From contig NC_088921.1 of the NCBI RefSeq assembly GCF_038396675.1, forward strand, positions 62,717,501-62,781,500: a DNA stretch of 64,000 bases, given 5' to 3'. Source of the DNA: Hydra vulgaris. Lineage: Eukaryota > Cnidaria > Hydrozoa > Anthoathecata > Hydridae. The notes under the pieces were generated by a model. That model was not told the origin of the DNA. It searched no databases and saw nothing but the letters and a program-made list of their open reading frames with translations. Below are positions 37,078-47,859 of the stretch, one piece after another (the first letter of the stretch is position 1; each line of letters starts with the position of its first letter). Made by a program: the position numbers and the translations under genes.

Positions 37078-37220
37078 AATAGCAGCTATGGCAGTACTTA
37101 GAGTTCTTACTTTAATATCGGAGGTCCGAGGATTGATGCCGGTTTAGTCATATAAACGACATTTACTCGTAAAAAATTTTCCCGCGGTGCTCTGTGATGA
37201 GCACTTAAAATTTAATGAGA
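37078..37220 (+). repeat. tRNA-like SINE fragment (tentative)
   Basis: AGCAGCTATGGCAGTACTTA followed by GGTCCGAGGATTGATGCC resembles worn A- and B-box promoter words of a tRNA-derived SINE, with a non-tRNA tail (GCGGTGCTCTGTGATGAGCA). Downstream are short AATTTAAAAT repeats. It lies in the 3' non-coding part of hAT-like element 2. No flanking duplication was identified. Confidence 0.4.
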
Positions 37221-37934
37221 ATTTAAAATAACACACACAAAATCTAAGTATATATTTTCTGAAATATATCAACACATTTTGATCTAGTTAAATCTACAGC
37301 AAAATATTTAAAGTCCTATAACAAATCTTTTGGGGGTAACCATTTTAAGTTTGGCTTTGTTTAATCTTAGGTTCCAATAAAAGTAATTTTTTTAAAAACA
37401 TCATTTGATACCAATAAGAAGTAAAAAAAAAAAAATTGCACCATGACTGAAAATGACCTCATAGATCAACAAAAAGGCACTTTGAAATAACACAAATGTT
37501 GATTTTTCTATCAAAATCAGTGAACGGTAAGCATTGTGTATTTCTTAACTCGAAAAGCACAGTGTTTTTTTTGGTATGGGAACACATGAAGAGAATATAA
37601 ATGAAAAAATTAACTGGATTCGACATCAGAATCGATTCGCGCCGTTGTGTTGAAAACTGCTCAATTTTGGTCATAAATTGCCTAGTGCGTAACTTCGAAC
37701 GACCGGCGCGAATACTTCTAACAGGAAAAAATAAAAAATAAAAAAATTTGACTTATAAATATTACCTCTACGCCACTCATTAGCGACTCCGCATGTAATT
37801 TGGTTGTCAAAAAAAAATTATGGGATGGCCTAATGTATAGCATTGGAAAACTGTTACGCTTTGCATTTGTTTATTTTAAAGTTCAAATGATTATAAGGCA
37901 TTATTTGAATACTAGAGTAGAGTCAGATAGGTTG

Positions 37935-40329
37935 ATATGTGAGTCTACGTAAAATGGCATAACAATTCCGCCTATTTTTCTCAGTGATGATCCTTCTGAG
38001 TGGCCAGATAATGTTTCTGACGCACAGAGGTGTGACATTGTTAAACGTGGTTTTAAAAAGATCGATATTGATTTTCCATACAATTTAGAAAGAAAACGAT
38101 TTTCACTGAATTATTATAACCGCAAGATGAAGAATGGAGAAATCTTTGAACGCATATGGCTCATATATTCTTTGAACAGCAATAAAGTGTTTTGTTTTTG
38201 TTGCAAACTTTTTAGGATAACTTCTTCACCATTCCGGCAAGGAATGAACACTTGAGGGGGCTTGTCAAAAAAAATTAAAGAACACGAAACATGCAGTGCA
38301 CATTTCAAGTGCTTTGAACAATGGATGACTTTACGAAAAGGTTAACTGATATTTTCTTTAATTTATTGCTTTGTTACTATTTTTTTCTTAATTAATTTCT
38401 TTTTCCTCAATTTTGGTAATGCAGGCATTGGAAATCAAGCTACCATAGACGAGAAACAACAAAAGTTGCTTCCTAAAGAGCCGATATTTTGAAGGGCTGT
38501 GTTAGTAAGGATACTAGACATTACCTTATTTCTTTCTGCAAGAAATCTTGCATTCCGTGGTTCAGACACAGCCATTGGTTCAAAGAGCAATGGAAACTTT
38601 CTTGGGGTGTTTGAATTACTAGCTAAGCATGATACCGTTCTCAATGAGCTTATGCAAAGAATTCAGGACAAAGAAACCAAGGAGCACTACTTGAGCAATG
38701 ACACACAGAACGAGTTGATTAGACTTTTAGCCAGAGAGATTGAATCCAAAAACTTTTCTAAGGTAAAAAAGGCAAAATACTATTCTATTATTTTAGATTG
38801 TACGCCAGACGTTTCGCACAAAGAACTAATGAGCATTATTCTGCGATCAGTAACATGTACTCCTGGAGTAAGTATCGACATTTCCGAAAATTTCTTTGGA
38901 TATCTCACAGTAAATGATACCACTGGAAAAGGGCTTTTCAATGCATTTTTAAATCAGGCATAAAAAATTGGGATCTAAATATTTTAGACTGTCGAGGTCA
39001 ATCTTACGATAATGGTGCTAATATGAAAGTAAAAGTAAAAGTTATTCAAGCAAGGAAATAAATCCTAAGGGCTTATATGTTCCATGTGCATTCACTCAAT
39101 CTTGTTATTGTTGATGGTGCACTGTCATTCATCAGTGCAATTTCTTTTTTTGGTGTTCTTTCAAGGTTATACACGCTCTTTTCATCGTCTCCTCCTCGAT
39201 GGGAAATTTTAAAATCATGCGTGACAATTTCAGTCAAACCACAATCAGATACCAGATTGGAAAGTAGAATAAACTGTGTTAAACCACTTCGCTTCTATTT
39301 AAAAGAAATCTTAGAGGCACTTGAAAAATTGGAAGAACATGTCTTAGAAAAAAGAGATAGGGCAACAGCCACAGAAGTACGATCGCTGACAGAATATATT
39401 AGAACATGGCCTTTCTTATTATCAATTATTATTTGGTATGACGTTTAATTTCAAATTAATAAATCAAGTAAGCTGCTTCAGTCTTCTGCAACCTCTCGCT
39501 ACATATTAGCTAGTGAAATAAAGGCAACAAATGCATTTCTTTATGAGTATCGTAAAAATGGATTTTTTGACGCACGTATTAAGGCATCAGAAATCGCAGA
39601 AGTATTGGGCATTGAAAAGGTTTTTCCGAAAGTGCGTTCTCTAAAAAAAATCGATTTATTCATACGAGTGTGTTAATCACACTCGGTAATCTGAACATTG
39701 GTATGAAGTAGATTACTTTTTGTCACTAATTGATATGTCAATTGCATCAGTAAAAGAGCGTTTTGAACAGATCAGCATTGTCACAAAGCTTTATGACTTT
39801 CTTTAACGATCTGAGAGTCTTATCAAAGCTTGTAATGAAAATTCTCTGTCTGCTTATTGCAAAAATTTGCAAATAAAGCTTGCTGATATAGATTCTGAGG
39901 ATTTAGAATCGGAGTTAAAACGTTTTGTCATAGTTATAAAGGAGGAAAAAAATGCTCTCCTAAAATCTGCATATGACTTTCTAAACTACATCTACAAAGA
40001 AGAGCTGCAAGAAACTTATCCCAATCTAGTTATTGCGTTACGAATCATTCTTACTTTACCAGTTACTGTTGCAAGTGCAGAACGTAGCTTCAGCAAGTTA
40101 AAACTAATTAAAACATTTCATAGGTTAGTATAAATAATCTTGCTTCATTATACATAAATAGATGTAGCTTTATTTCTTTGTATTTTTAAATAGGCCAACA
40201 CTGGTCGATGAACGTTTGTCTTCCTTAGCAATACTGTCTATTGAGAACGAGGTTGCAAGAACATTAAGTTATGAAGGCATTATAAATGAGTTTGCAAGCA
40301 TGAAAACACGTCGCCAACCTTTTTTTTGA
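37935..40329 (+). pseudogene. ZMYM/DUF4371-type hAT transposase relic
   Basis: Decayed plus-strand gene. Recognisable pieces: FCFCCKLF-like zinc finger words near 38190-38215, LAFRGSDTAIGSKSNGNFLG (about 38548), IILDCTPDVSHKELMSIILR (about 38790, DUF4371 core), SSSPPRWEILK (39185), ALRIILTLPVTVASAERSFS (about 40040, the hAT dimerisation block) and, after a short intron (about 40126-40193), RPTLVDERLSSLAILSIENE ending at TGA 40327-40329. Several stops and frameshifts. The class is a hAT lineage often annotated as zinc finger MYM-type 1-like. No terminal repeats were identified. Confidence 0.85.
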
Positions 40330-40389
40330 TAGTTTGCGACGTACTAACGACTACAATGCCACTGTAGTAGTCATATATAAAACTTTATT

Positions 40390-43250
40390 TTTTTATTTAT
40401 TAAGCTTTGAAGGCGGTCATCTAGCACAGTGTGGACAGTTTGTATTAACTAACAAGTTTTGAGTAGAAGTGACACAAGAGTATCCTAGAAGATGAAGAGT
40501 AGATGACTCATCGAGTACATCACCGTTCATAAATATAGGGAGATCTAAATTATTGCGATAACGATTGGCTGAAAAAAATTGAGTTTTATCTGTATTGAAG
40601 TTCACCAGCCACTGTGAGCCTCATGCTGTAGCAGTAGTGAGATCCTTTTCAAGCTCAAATGTCCCCTCCAAGCAATCAGAGAGTGTTGGTTTCTTATCTC
40701 GACAAGATTAAATGGTAGTATCATCAGCAAACAATGCCACCTTAGATGTGAGAATATCTGGAAGATCGTTAATGTAAACTAAAAAGAATATAGGGCCAAG
40801 GATAGAACCTTGAGGAACCCCTGAAGTTACAAAATAAGAAGAAGAGAGCTGTCCGTCGAGGGCAACTTTTATACTACGATTGGAAAAGAAGGATTCAATA
40901 ATCTTAAAGGTGTTGCCAGATAAACCATAAGAAGAAAGCTTAAAGAGAAGACCAGCATGCCAAACTTTATCAAAAGCTTTTGAAATGTCAAGAGTGATGG
41001 CCTTAACCTCTCCACCTTTATCTAATACACGATAAAACCTATCAGTTATTACTGTTAGCAAATCAGCTGTAGAACGAGAAGATAGAAATCCATATTGATG
41101 GTCAGAAAGTAATTTATTAGATTCAAGATGAGAAATTAAGTGTTTGTTAATTAAAGATTCAAAAACATTGCTTATGATAGGAAGAAGATTAATGGGACGG
41201 TAGTTAGACGAATCAGATCGCTCTTTAGAATTTTTGAAGATAGAGATAACCGATACCGCTTTCCAGCAGGCTGGAAAACAAGACTCTGATAAGCACTTGT
41301 TGAGCAGTTTTGAGAGTATAGACGATAGCTCCGGAGAACACTTCGCAAGACAATGACAGGTTTGTTGTCTGGGACACAAGCTGTAGAAGAGTCTAGGCAG
41401 GAAATCACTTTAGATACAGAAGCTGGAGTGATACGAATGTCAAGCAATGGATCAACCTGTTTGTTGGCAATATCAGGTAGAACGCAACTCGTGGAACCAA
41501 GAGATGATATTGATGAAAAGTTTTTAGCAAACAATTCAGCTTTGTCTTAAGGTGAGGTGACAAAATCTGAACAATACAAGAGAGGTGGAATTAAAGATTT
41601 GCCATTATTTTTATTACTATTAAAGATTCTCCAGAAGTCACGAGAGCCTAATTTTTGAGATGAGATGCGAGATTTCATGGCCTGAGAATAGCAGGCTTTG
41701 GCGTTAGACAAAACCTTTTTACAATGATTTCTAGCAGTAATAAACAGACGTCTGTTTTTTGGAGAATTGTTTTGCTGATAAATATGGAAGTAATGGTTTC
41801 GATTGGCAATTGCAGCAGCACAGTGTGAGGAAAACCATGGAGGAGAGTGAGGCTTGACCTGGAATCGTCGAGAGGGAACAAAAGATTCCATGCCAGCCTG
41901 AATCCACGAAGGTATGTAAGAAGCACATTTGTCGACAGGTAGACAAAAGATTTCTACCTAAGAGCCATCACGGAGAAAATCACGGAATAAATCCCAATCA
42001 GCTTTACTGTAGTTGTAAGAGGTAAGATAATAGGGGGATTCAGGTGATGAAGAAGAATGAGATATTAGTTTTAGAGAGATCAAACTGTGATCAGAAGCAC
42101 CTAAGGGTAAATGTGAAGAAACTGAGCACTGACTAGGATCAGAAACAAGACATAAGTTAGGTAGAGAAGGTAAATTATTCGGGTTGTCTGGAAAGCGAGT
42201 TGGAAAGTTGACTATTGGAGTTAGGGATTGAGAAAGACAAAAGTTATGGACTTTAATGCCTGAAAAATCACTGACACTAGAGCCAAGCCATTCAGAGTGG
42301 TGAGCATTAAAGTCACCGATAACAACTATATTAGCTGATGAATAAAGAGAGAGGGCTTGGTCAATATGATCAGAAATAACATCAAAAAGAGTGCAGTCTT
42401 AAGATGAAGGAGAGCGATATAGAACAAAGAGAAAGGCAATAGAGTGAAGTGGTGCTAATCGAAAGCACATAAAAGAATAGTCTGTGGATTCAAACCTAGT
42501 TTCACGACAAATGGGTAAATTCTTATGAATGTAAATGCCCAGGCCTAGCATGTGACTATTGGAGTCTTTACGAATAAAAGGAAGATAACCATCAACACTA
42601 AGATTGCAAGATGAGACAGCCGAACTCAAATTAGTCTCACAAAGAGCAAGTAGGTCTGGTGAACTTTGCAAGAGATATGACTCAACAGAAGAAAAGTTAC
42701 TTCGAAGACCACGAATATTAGTGAACGATAGGTTAAGAGAACTTGGTGATGATGATGGTTTATTGTGTTTTATAGTTTTTGGTACTTTATTCATTTTTAA
42801 ATTTTTTAAAGAATTTGGCTCAAAGCATAGATAGTACTCAGTACATTGTTTAATAGCCCAAGCAATTGTCTGATTACTCTTAATAAATCCTAAGGCGCAA
42901 TAAAGGGCTCCAAATGTGGCTTTGGCAATGCACACCAAAAGTACAAACAAGGACATGCACAACATGGCACTGTTAATACTTTGATATTTTTCAACTGTTG
43001 ATGGAATCAGCCTCTCTGAGAGCTACCACAGAGTTCAGGAAACCTGACTACCAGCCGGCCTCAGAACCATATAACTGAGTTTTAGAGCTGTACCCTCATT
43101 AGGAGATAATAGAACGAGTTGCTTAGTCATAAAAACAGAGACACAAGCAAAACCCATGCATTGAGTCAAGAAGATCCAGCATTCAACATCCTAAACTGGA
43201 AACAATGTATTAAAAATACATCTGCGCCAGTCTAATAAATGAAGAAGTGG
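40390..43250 (-). mobile_element. Jockey/CR1-like LINE, minus strand, C-terminus deleted
   Basis: The element runs on the minus strand from a 5' leader (about 43250-42970, less AT-rich, including CATGCATGGGTTTTGCTTG-type sequence) through endonuclease and reverse transcriptase to an A-rich tail (TAAATAAAAAAATAAAG, 40405-40385). It is less AT-rich than its surroundings, which suggests a younger insertion. Its 5' end abuts a Ty3/gypsy relic. Confidence 0.75.
40417..42965 (-). pseudogene. LINE pol: endonuclease and reverse transcriptase
   Basis: The endonuclease half has LSFTNIRGLRSNFSSVESYL, LLALCETNLSS, VIGDFNAHHSEWLG and GASDHSLISLKL (42965 to about 42070). The linker includes PPWFSSHCAAAIANRN. 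The reverse transcriptase has NYRPINLLPIISNVFE, HQYGFLSSRSTADLL, LDISKAFDKVWHAGL, GVPQGSILGP and LFADDTT (41379-40708). In-frame stops near 42400, 41970 and 41550 and frameshifts near 41350-41380 and 40708 disable it. After a short palm segment (TDKTQFFSANRYR, about 40590) the frame ends at 40417, so the thumb and C-terminal domain are missing. It would copy its RNA by target-primed reverse transcription. Confidence 0.92.
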
Positions 43251-43299
43251 TGCGAGGCTGGTCAATAGATAGAATCTGTTTACCCCTTAAACCCCTTAA

Positions 43300-45260
43300 T
43301 ACTCCTTTTTTAAAGTTATTGCTGTTGTTTTTAACTATCGATCTGCCTTCTTTGGCAAAAAATGATGTCTCAAAGGTTTCCGGTGTTTGGATTACTTCTT
43401 TAATGTGAGGACTGACACATAGTGCTAAAGTTGTGTTAATACAGTTTTAATTTTGCCTTTAATATATTTTATACGTATATAGCGAGATGATATAGTTTCA
43501 AGCAAGGTGACTGGTTCTATTAATGGGTCTCCTTTTAATCGGGGGTGATTTTAATGTAGGACGGTAATACCTGACTCTACCAGAAAGTCAGGTAAATTAA
43601 CAACAGTGATAGTTGAAACCCGTTAGTCTGTTGTATGGGCTAGAATTTGTTAAAGTGCATAGAAGTGATCGAATCAAGCTGCTGGGAGTACCAGTTCCTA
43701 GTCAGTTTTTGCTAGTTCAAAACTTCGTAGAGTTAAGTTTTACTGATTTCATGATTGTGGAGTTCAGTCTTTTACATTATCCGTTCCCATGTGGTCGATG
43801 TGATATTGTTTGTGTCTTGTTGACACCGTTTTCTAAAAGAAAGTTGTTTTAGTTTTCTATCTTTAAACTGAGTGCCACAATCGGAGTGAATGTAAACAGG
43901 AGTTCCAAAAATATTTCTAAAAGATGTTTTATTACTGTGTCAGAGGATATTTGGGAGAAAGAGAATGCCAATTGGTAGCTGGAATAATCATCAATTAAAA
44001 CTAAAAGGTATTTGTTTGCGGCGCCGGGCCAACAAAATTAATAGCAAGTCTTTTCCATGGTCAGGTTAAGGAGATGAGTTGACCAGACGGGAGTTGAAAA
44101 AATGTTGGTTTAGGCGCACAACATACCGGTCAGAAATTTCACCAATAGTGTTGGTTAAATTTTGTGTCTAGCAGTAGTGGTTCAATCATGCTACTCCTCG
44201 GTGGCATAGTTTGATATGTAATAGTCGTAGTATACTCTAGTAAGTATTTATGGCAAGATATCTAGAGAGTGAATCTGCTCCAATATTTTCTGGTACAGAT
44301 ATATATGAAACATTGAACAGACATTTGGATAATTCTAACGCAATCTTGTAAGTTTGCGACTTTTTATTTGATAAAAAAAGGAAGAAAACAACTTTTTGAT
44401 CTGTTAAAATATTGAATTTTGGAGCAGCAAAAAAGTAGATGTTTCCATCAACGATAAGTGTTAGAGATCCATTTAGCATAGTATACAAAATAGCCTATCA
44501 AACTGCCTAATTGTTTAATGTTAATTGGAGTCGGATATTGTTGTAAGACCTGGAACCTTTTTGGATCTGGTTTCAACATTCAATTTTCTATTAGGTGTCT
44601 AAGAAAATAGAGCGAGGTTTGAGAAAACTTGGACTTTTCATTGTTTATATTTATTCCAAAATCGTTTGTTTCTACTTTAAATGTTGTGAGTTTTTTGTCG
44701 TGTTCTTTTTGATTAAATTCTTATATAATACCGTCATATACATAAGGGTATATTTTTTGTAGTTAGCATTTTGAGACAAAATCATCCATGATGCGTTGAA
44801 AGATAGATATTGCATTTGTGCACCAAAATGAGGGTTTTTTTAAATTCATACAGTTACAAAATAGCTTCAAAGGCGTTCTATCAATAATCTTTCTTTGTTA
44901 GAAGGATTTGGTGGTAGACATTTTTTTAGGTCTATTTTACTGATTATACTGTTTATAGCTATCTTATTTAGGTCATCTAATCTAGGGCAAGGGTAAAAAT
45001 CCAGAGGAGTATGTATACTTATGTACTAAGAAAATTGATTACTAAACGAGAATTTTTGATTATATGTTTTTAAATTTGGTCTATAATAAATAATTGGGCT
45101 ATTATCATTTAAGAGCCGAGTAATTTCACTATTTACAAAGTCTGCATTAAGATTGTGTCGTCGTGAAGATGTTGCAATCGGAGTTGCGATGTGTGAATTC
45201 CAGGAATAAGTTCATGTAGTTTACATTTCGTGAAAGATAGGGTAAAGCGGAATTGGATTG
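43300..45260 (-). pseudogene. Ty3/gypsy-type retrotransposon pol relic
   Basis: On the minus strand the order is reverse transcriptase, RNase H, integrase. Around 45060-44890: PLDFYPCPRLDDL and SKIDLKK. Around 44820-44770: ISIFQRIMDDFVSKC. Around 44580-44500: KPDPKRFQVLQQYPTPINI. RNase H (44488-44237): NILTDQKVVFFLF and ENIGADSLSRYLA. Integrase (about 44130-43650): a PWKRLAINFVGPAP word and a worn IHSDCGTQF region. Frameshifts and stops are many. No long terminal repeats were recognised. This is an old gypsy-class fossil; the order of domains is the main evidence. Confidence 0.8.
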
Positions 45261-45756
45261 GTTCACGTTTTCCTCCAAAACAAAGTGTCAGAGCTGAGTG
45301 TTTATATAAAATTTTAAACCAATGATAGTAGTTGTTTTATCACAAAAAATTGAGTTGAATAGGAGCGCTTTCCTATTATTAAGATACCGTCATTTTGGCC
45401 AATGATCTGACAAATTATTAGACAAATTAATATAAAATGATTTAAAAAATATTTAATAAGACAAATTAATTTCCTAATATTTGTGTTAAAGTTAAGTTGT
45501 TACCAGACATAAAATTTAGATAAATGATGGTAAGAGCCTATACGGACCGGCACTGGTATTCCATTAATTATTGTATTTATAAGGCCTGATTATTAATTTA
45601 TAGAGGCTAAAGATTTTAGATTTATGCAGGCAAAGATTGTAGCCGTAATGTAAGAGGTTATCATTGTTGTAGTCATTATTACACTAATAGTTTGTTGCTG
45701 CACCCTTTATGGGTGTTTTACTTGGATATTTTGGTTTCATGCTGCTGTTTTGACTT
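45261..45756. other. Non-coding stretch near the gypsy relic
   Basis: AT-rich, no domain recognised. It may include worn gag-side sequence of the gypsy relic. Confidence 0.4.
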
Positions 45757-46080
45757 AATTTGTTGGTCTTAACTTTGCGACTTGTGAAAATTTATTTTCC
45801 GCAAGAGTTTGTGCATCTTTAAAGTTCAATTGATTCTCGATGAGTGGAGAAAATTTAGCACCGCTTTGAATAAATGTCCACTCGATGAGTGGAGAAAATT
45901 TAGCACCGCTTTGAATAAATTTGTTGGTCTTAACTTTGCGACTTGTGAAAATTTATTTTCCGCAATAGTTTGTGCATCTTTAAAGTTCAATTGATTCTCG
46001 ATGAGTGGAGAAAATTTAGCACCGCTTTGAATAGATGTCCACTCGACGAGTGGAGAAAATTTAGCACCGCTTTGAATAAA
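45757..46080 (-). repeat. Tandem duplication (161-bp unit with internal 44-bp repeats)
   Basis: TTTGTTGGTCTTAACTTTGC starts a unit at about 45760 that repeats from about 45921 (period 161). Within each unit CTCGATGAGTGGAGAAAATT recurs after 44 bases, so four copies of that word are present (45837, 45881, 45998 and, as CTCGACGAGTGG, 46042). The repeat makes two plus-strand frames look like related proteins, which is an artefact. Confidence 0.93.
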
Positions 46081-46140
46081 TCTAATTTATCTGCATCTAT
46101 TACTTTAGCTTCTAATTTATCTGCATCTATTACTTTAGCT
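46081..46140. repeat. 2 x 30-bp perfect tandem repeat
   Basis: TCTAATTTATCTGCATCTAT and the next 10 bases occur twice exactly, directly after the 161-bp duplication. Confidence 0.97.
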
Positions 46141-46260
46141 TTTAAGATACGCATTTGTAGCATTCTTTTCCAATATAGATGTTCTTCTTCTAAGCAGTTC
46201 CTATCGAAGAGTTTATTGGAATATTTTATGGTCTATTGTGTTAGTAGGATAATAGAGTAA

Positions 46261-46860
46261 TATTGATGTAAACCCGATCAGGACTAATACACATCAGCTA
46301 TGAGATGAAAATCTCAAAAATGAGATTTTCTATGGAAAATTTCTATGAAAATCTTATGGAAAAACCATGGAATTTCAATTGGAATTTGAAACACGTCTCG
46401 ATTTTTCATGGAAAAACAACGAGTTTTCAATAGAAAACCATGTGTGAGTTTTTCAGAAACAAAAAACTAACATCATACTAAAAGTGATATATATTTAAAA
46501 AGCTATTGAAATAGATTACGAAAACAACCATTAAAGAAATATAACAGTTTACATGCTTAACATTTTATATATACTATTTGATAAAAATAGTATATATAAA
46601 TTTGATAATTATCAACTTCAAGCTCCAACAAAATAAAAAGAAGTATCAATACAACAAATTCAATCCCAAAAAAATATCAAGGCCATTTATAATTGTGATC
46701 GCACCGCCAACTGTAAGTGCAGAACCAGGTAACCTTCAAACAAATTACCATTCACATTTTAATATTCGTTATTGTTTTTACTACAGTTAAAACAATCCCC
46801 AATCTAGACAATAAATCACAAAACTAATATATAAATAATAATATAAATAACTTTCTTTAT
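46261..46860. other. Repetitive AT-rich stretch with a fold-back
   Basis: Between 46300 and 46450 the words ATGGAAAA, GAAAATCT and TTTTCTATGG recur in both directions. At 46564-46600 a hairpin has 16-bp perfect arms (TTTATATATACTATTT). No gene seen. Confidence 0.55.
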
Positions 46861-47570
46861 TTACTAGTTTGTTTATACTTGTAGTAATGATCTATTATAA
46901 TTTACTTTATTTTTGAATGTTCTACATAAACGTTGGCACATGTTGGATAAAATTTATATATAAAAAAGTAGCAATAAATTTATCATAAGTTAAAAAAAAT
47001 AATTATAAGATATTTGCCTAAGCTATATGCACGGTGAACAACATCATTGATAATGCCACTTACACCTTCCTACTTATAATGTAGTAATTTAAATAAAATG
47101 ATAAAGTTAAAATAAAAAGATTTATGCACAAACTTAACATATATAAATGTTACCTGCGTGTTAGAAACTTTTAGTACAGAACAAGGCAGCAACAAATTTA
47201 GTATTAATTACAAATTGTAATTTTCTAAAAAACTTCTTTGTCTGTGCTATCTGCATGATGTTCAACATCATTTATATTTCCCGTCTTACCTGCCTGCTGA
47301 TAACGCAGGAATTTAAATAAAGTGATAGAGTTAAAATGAAAGACTTATGCACATAAATAAATGTTACCTGTATGTTGGATACATTTATATAGAACAAAGC
47401 AGCAATAAATATTTTATTACTAATAAATGGTAGTTTAGAAAAAGCTAACTTCTTCGTCTGAACAATATGAAATATGTAAAACACTATTTCTATCGCCAGT
47501 CAAACCTGGCTGCTGATAATGTAGTAATTTAAATAAAATAATAAAGTTAGAATAAAAGACTTACACTGTA
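46861..47570. repeat. About 220-bp tandem repeat, roughly three units
   Basis: The word GTAGTAATTTAAATAAAATR recurs at 47081, (as GCAGGAATTTAAATAAAGTG) 47305 and 47521, giving periods of 224 and 216 bases. The units share ATGTTACCTGYRTGTT and AGCAGCAATAAATT-like blocks. The array ends exactly at the left end of the CACTA element. Confidence 0.85.
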
Positions 47571-47859
47571 AAAAACCTTGTGTTGAAAAGCAACACTTTA
47601 TCTTGTGTTGCTTTCATGTAACACAAGTTTGTGTTAAATTAAAAAAATATGATTTAAAAGAGCATGCGTTTCCTGGAAGCGAAAATACTTTGCTATTTTC
47701 TTGCTGACACAAGTCTTGTGTTAAAGAAGTCTCAAGATACGCATGCGTAAAACCTCATGGAATTTGTATCATTTTCATATAACGAATTTTTTAAATTTAC
47801 ATTACTGCTTTGTCAAAATAAGATTTATAATTTTTAGTTTGTATTTAATTACTCACAAT

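Larger units (their letters stand above)
33297..37832 (+). mobile_element. hAT-like element 2 of the unassigned transposase family
   Basis: Both ends start TAGGCCATCCCAT (33297 onward, and inverted up to 37832), a 13-base perfect terminal inverted repeat. Perfect 8-bp duplications ATGTATAG flank it (33289-33296 and 37833-37840) and fit the hAT pattern nTnnnnAn. The 4536-bp element carries one plus-strand spliced gene (33863-36926) homologous to the minus-strand gene of element 1. The terminal sequences of the two elements differ, so they belong to separate subfamilies. Confidence 0.92.

Noticed and set aside
42604..42834. Plus-strand frame opposite the LINE endonuclease
   Set aside because: Shadow of the minus-strand LINE coding frame, which has clear motifs.
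45757..46140. Possible CRISPR-like array
   Set aside because: Repeats are adjacent without unique spacers and the setting is eukaryotic.
45809..46260. Two related plus-strand frames that look like a small repeat protein family
   Set aside because: The likeness comes from the 161-bp tandem duplication; the stretch is better explained as worn gypsy-side sequence read on the wrong strand.
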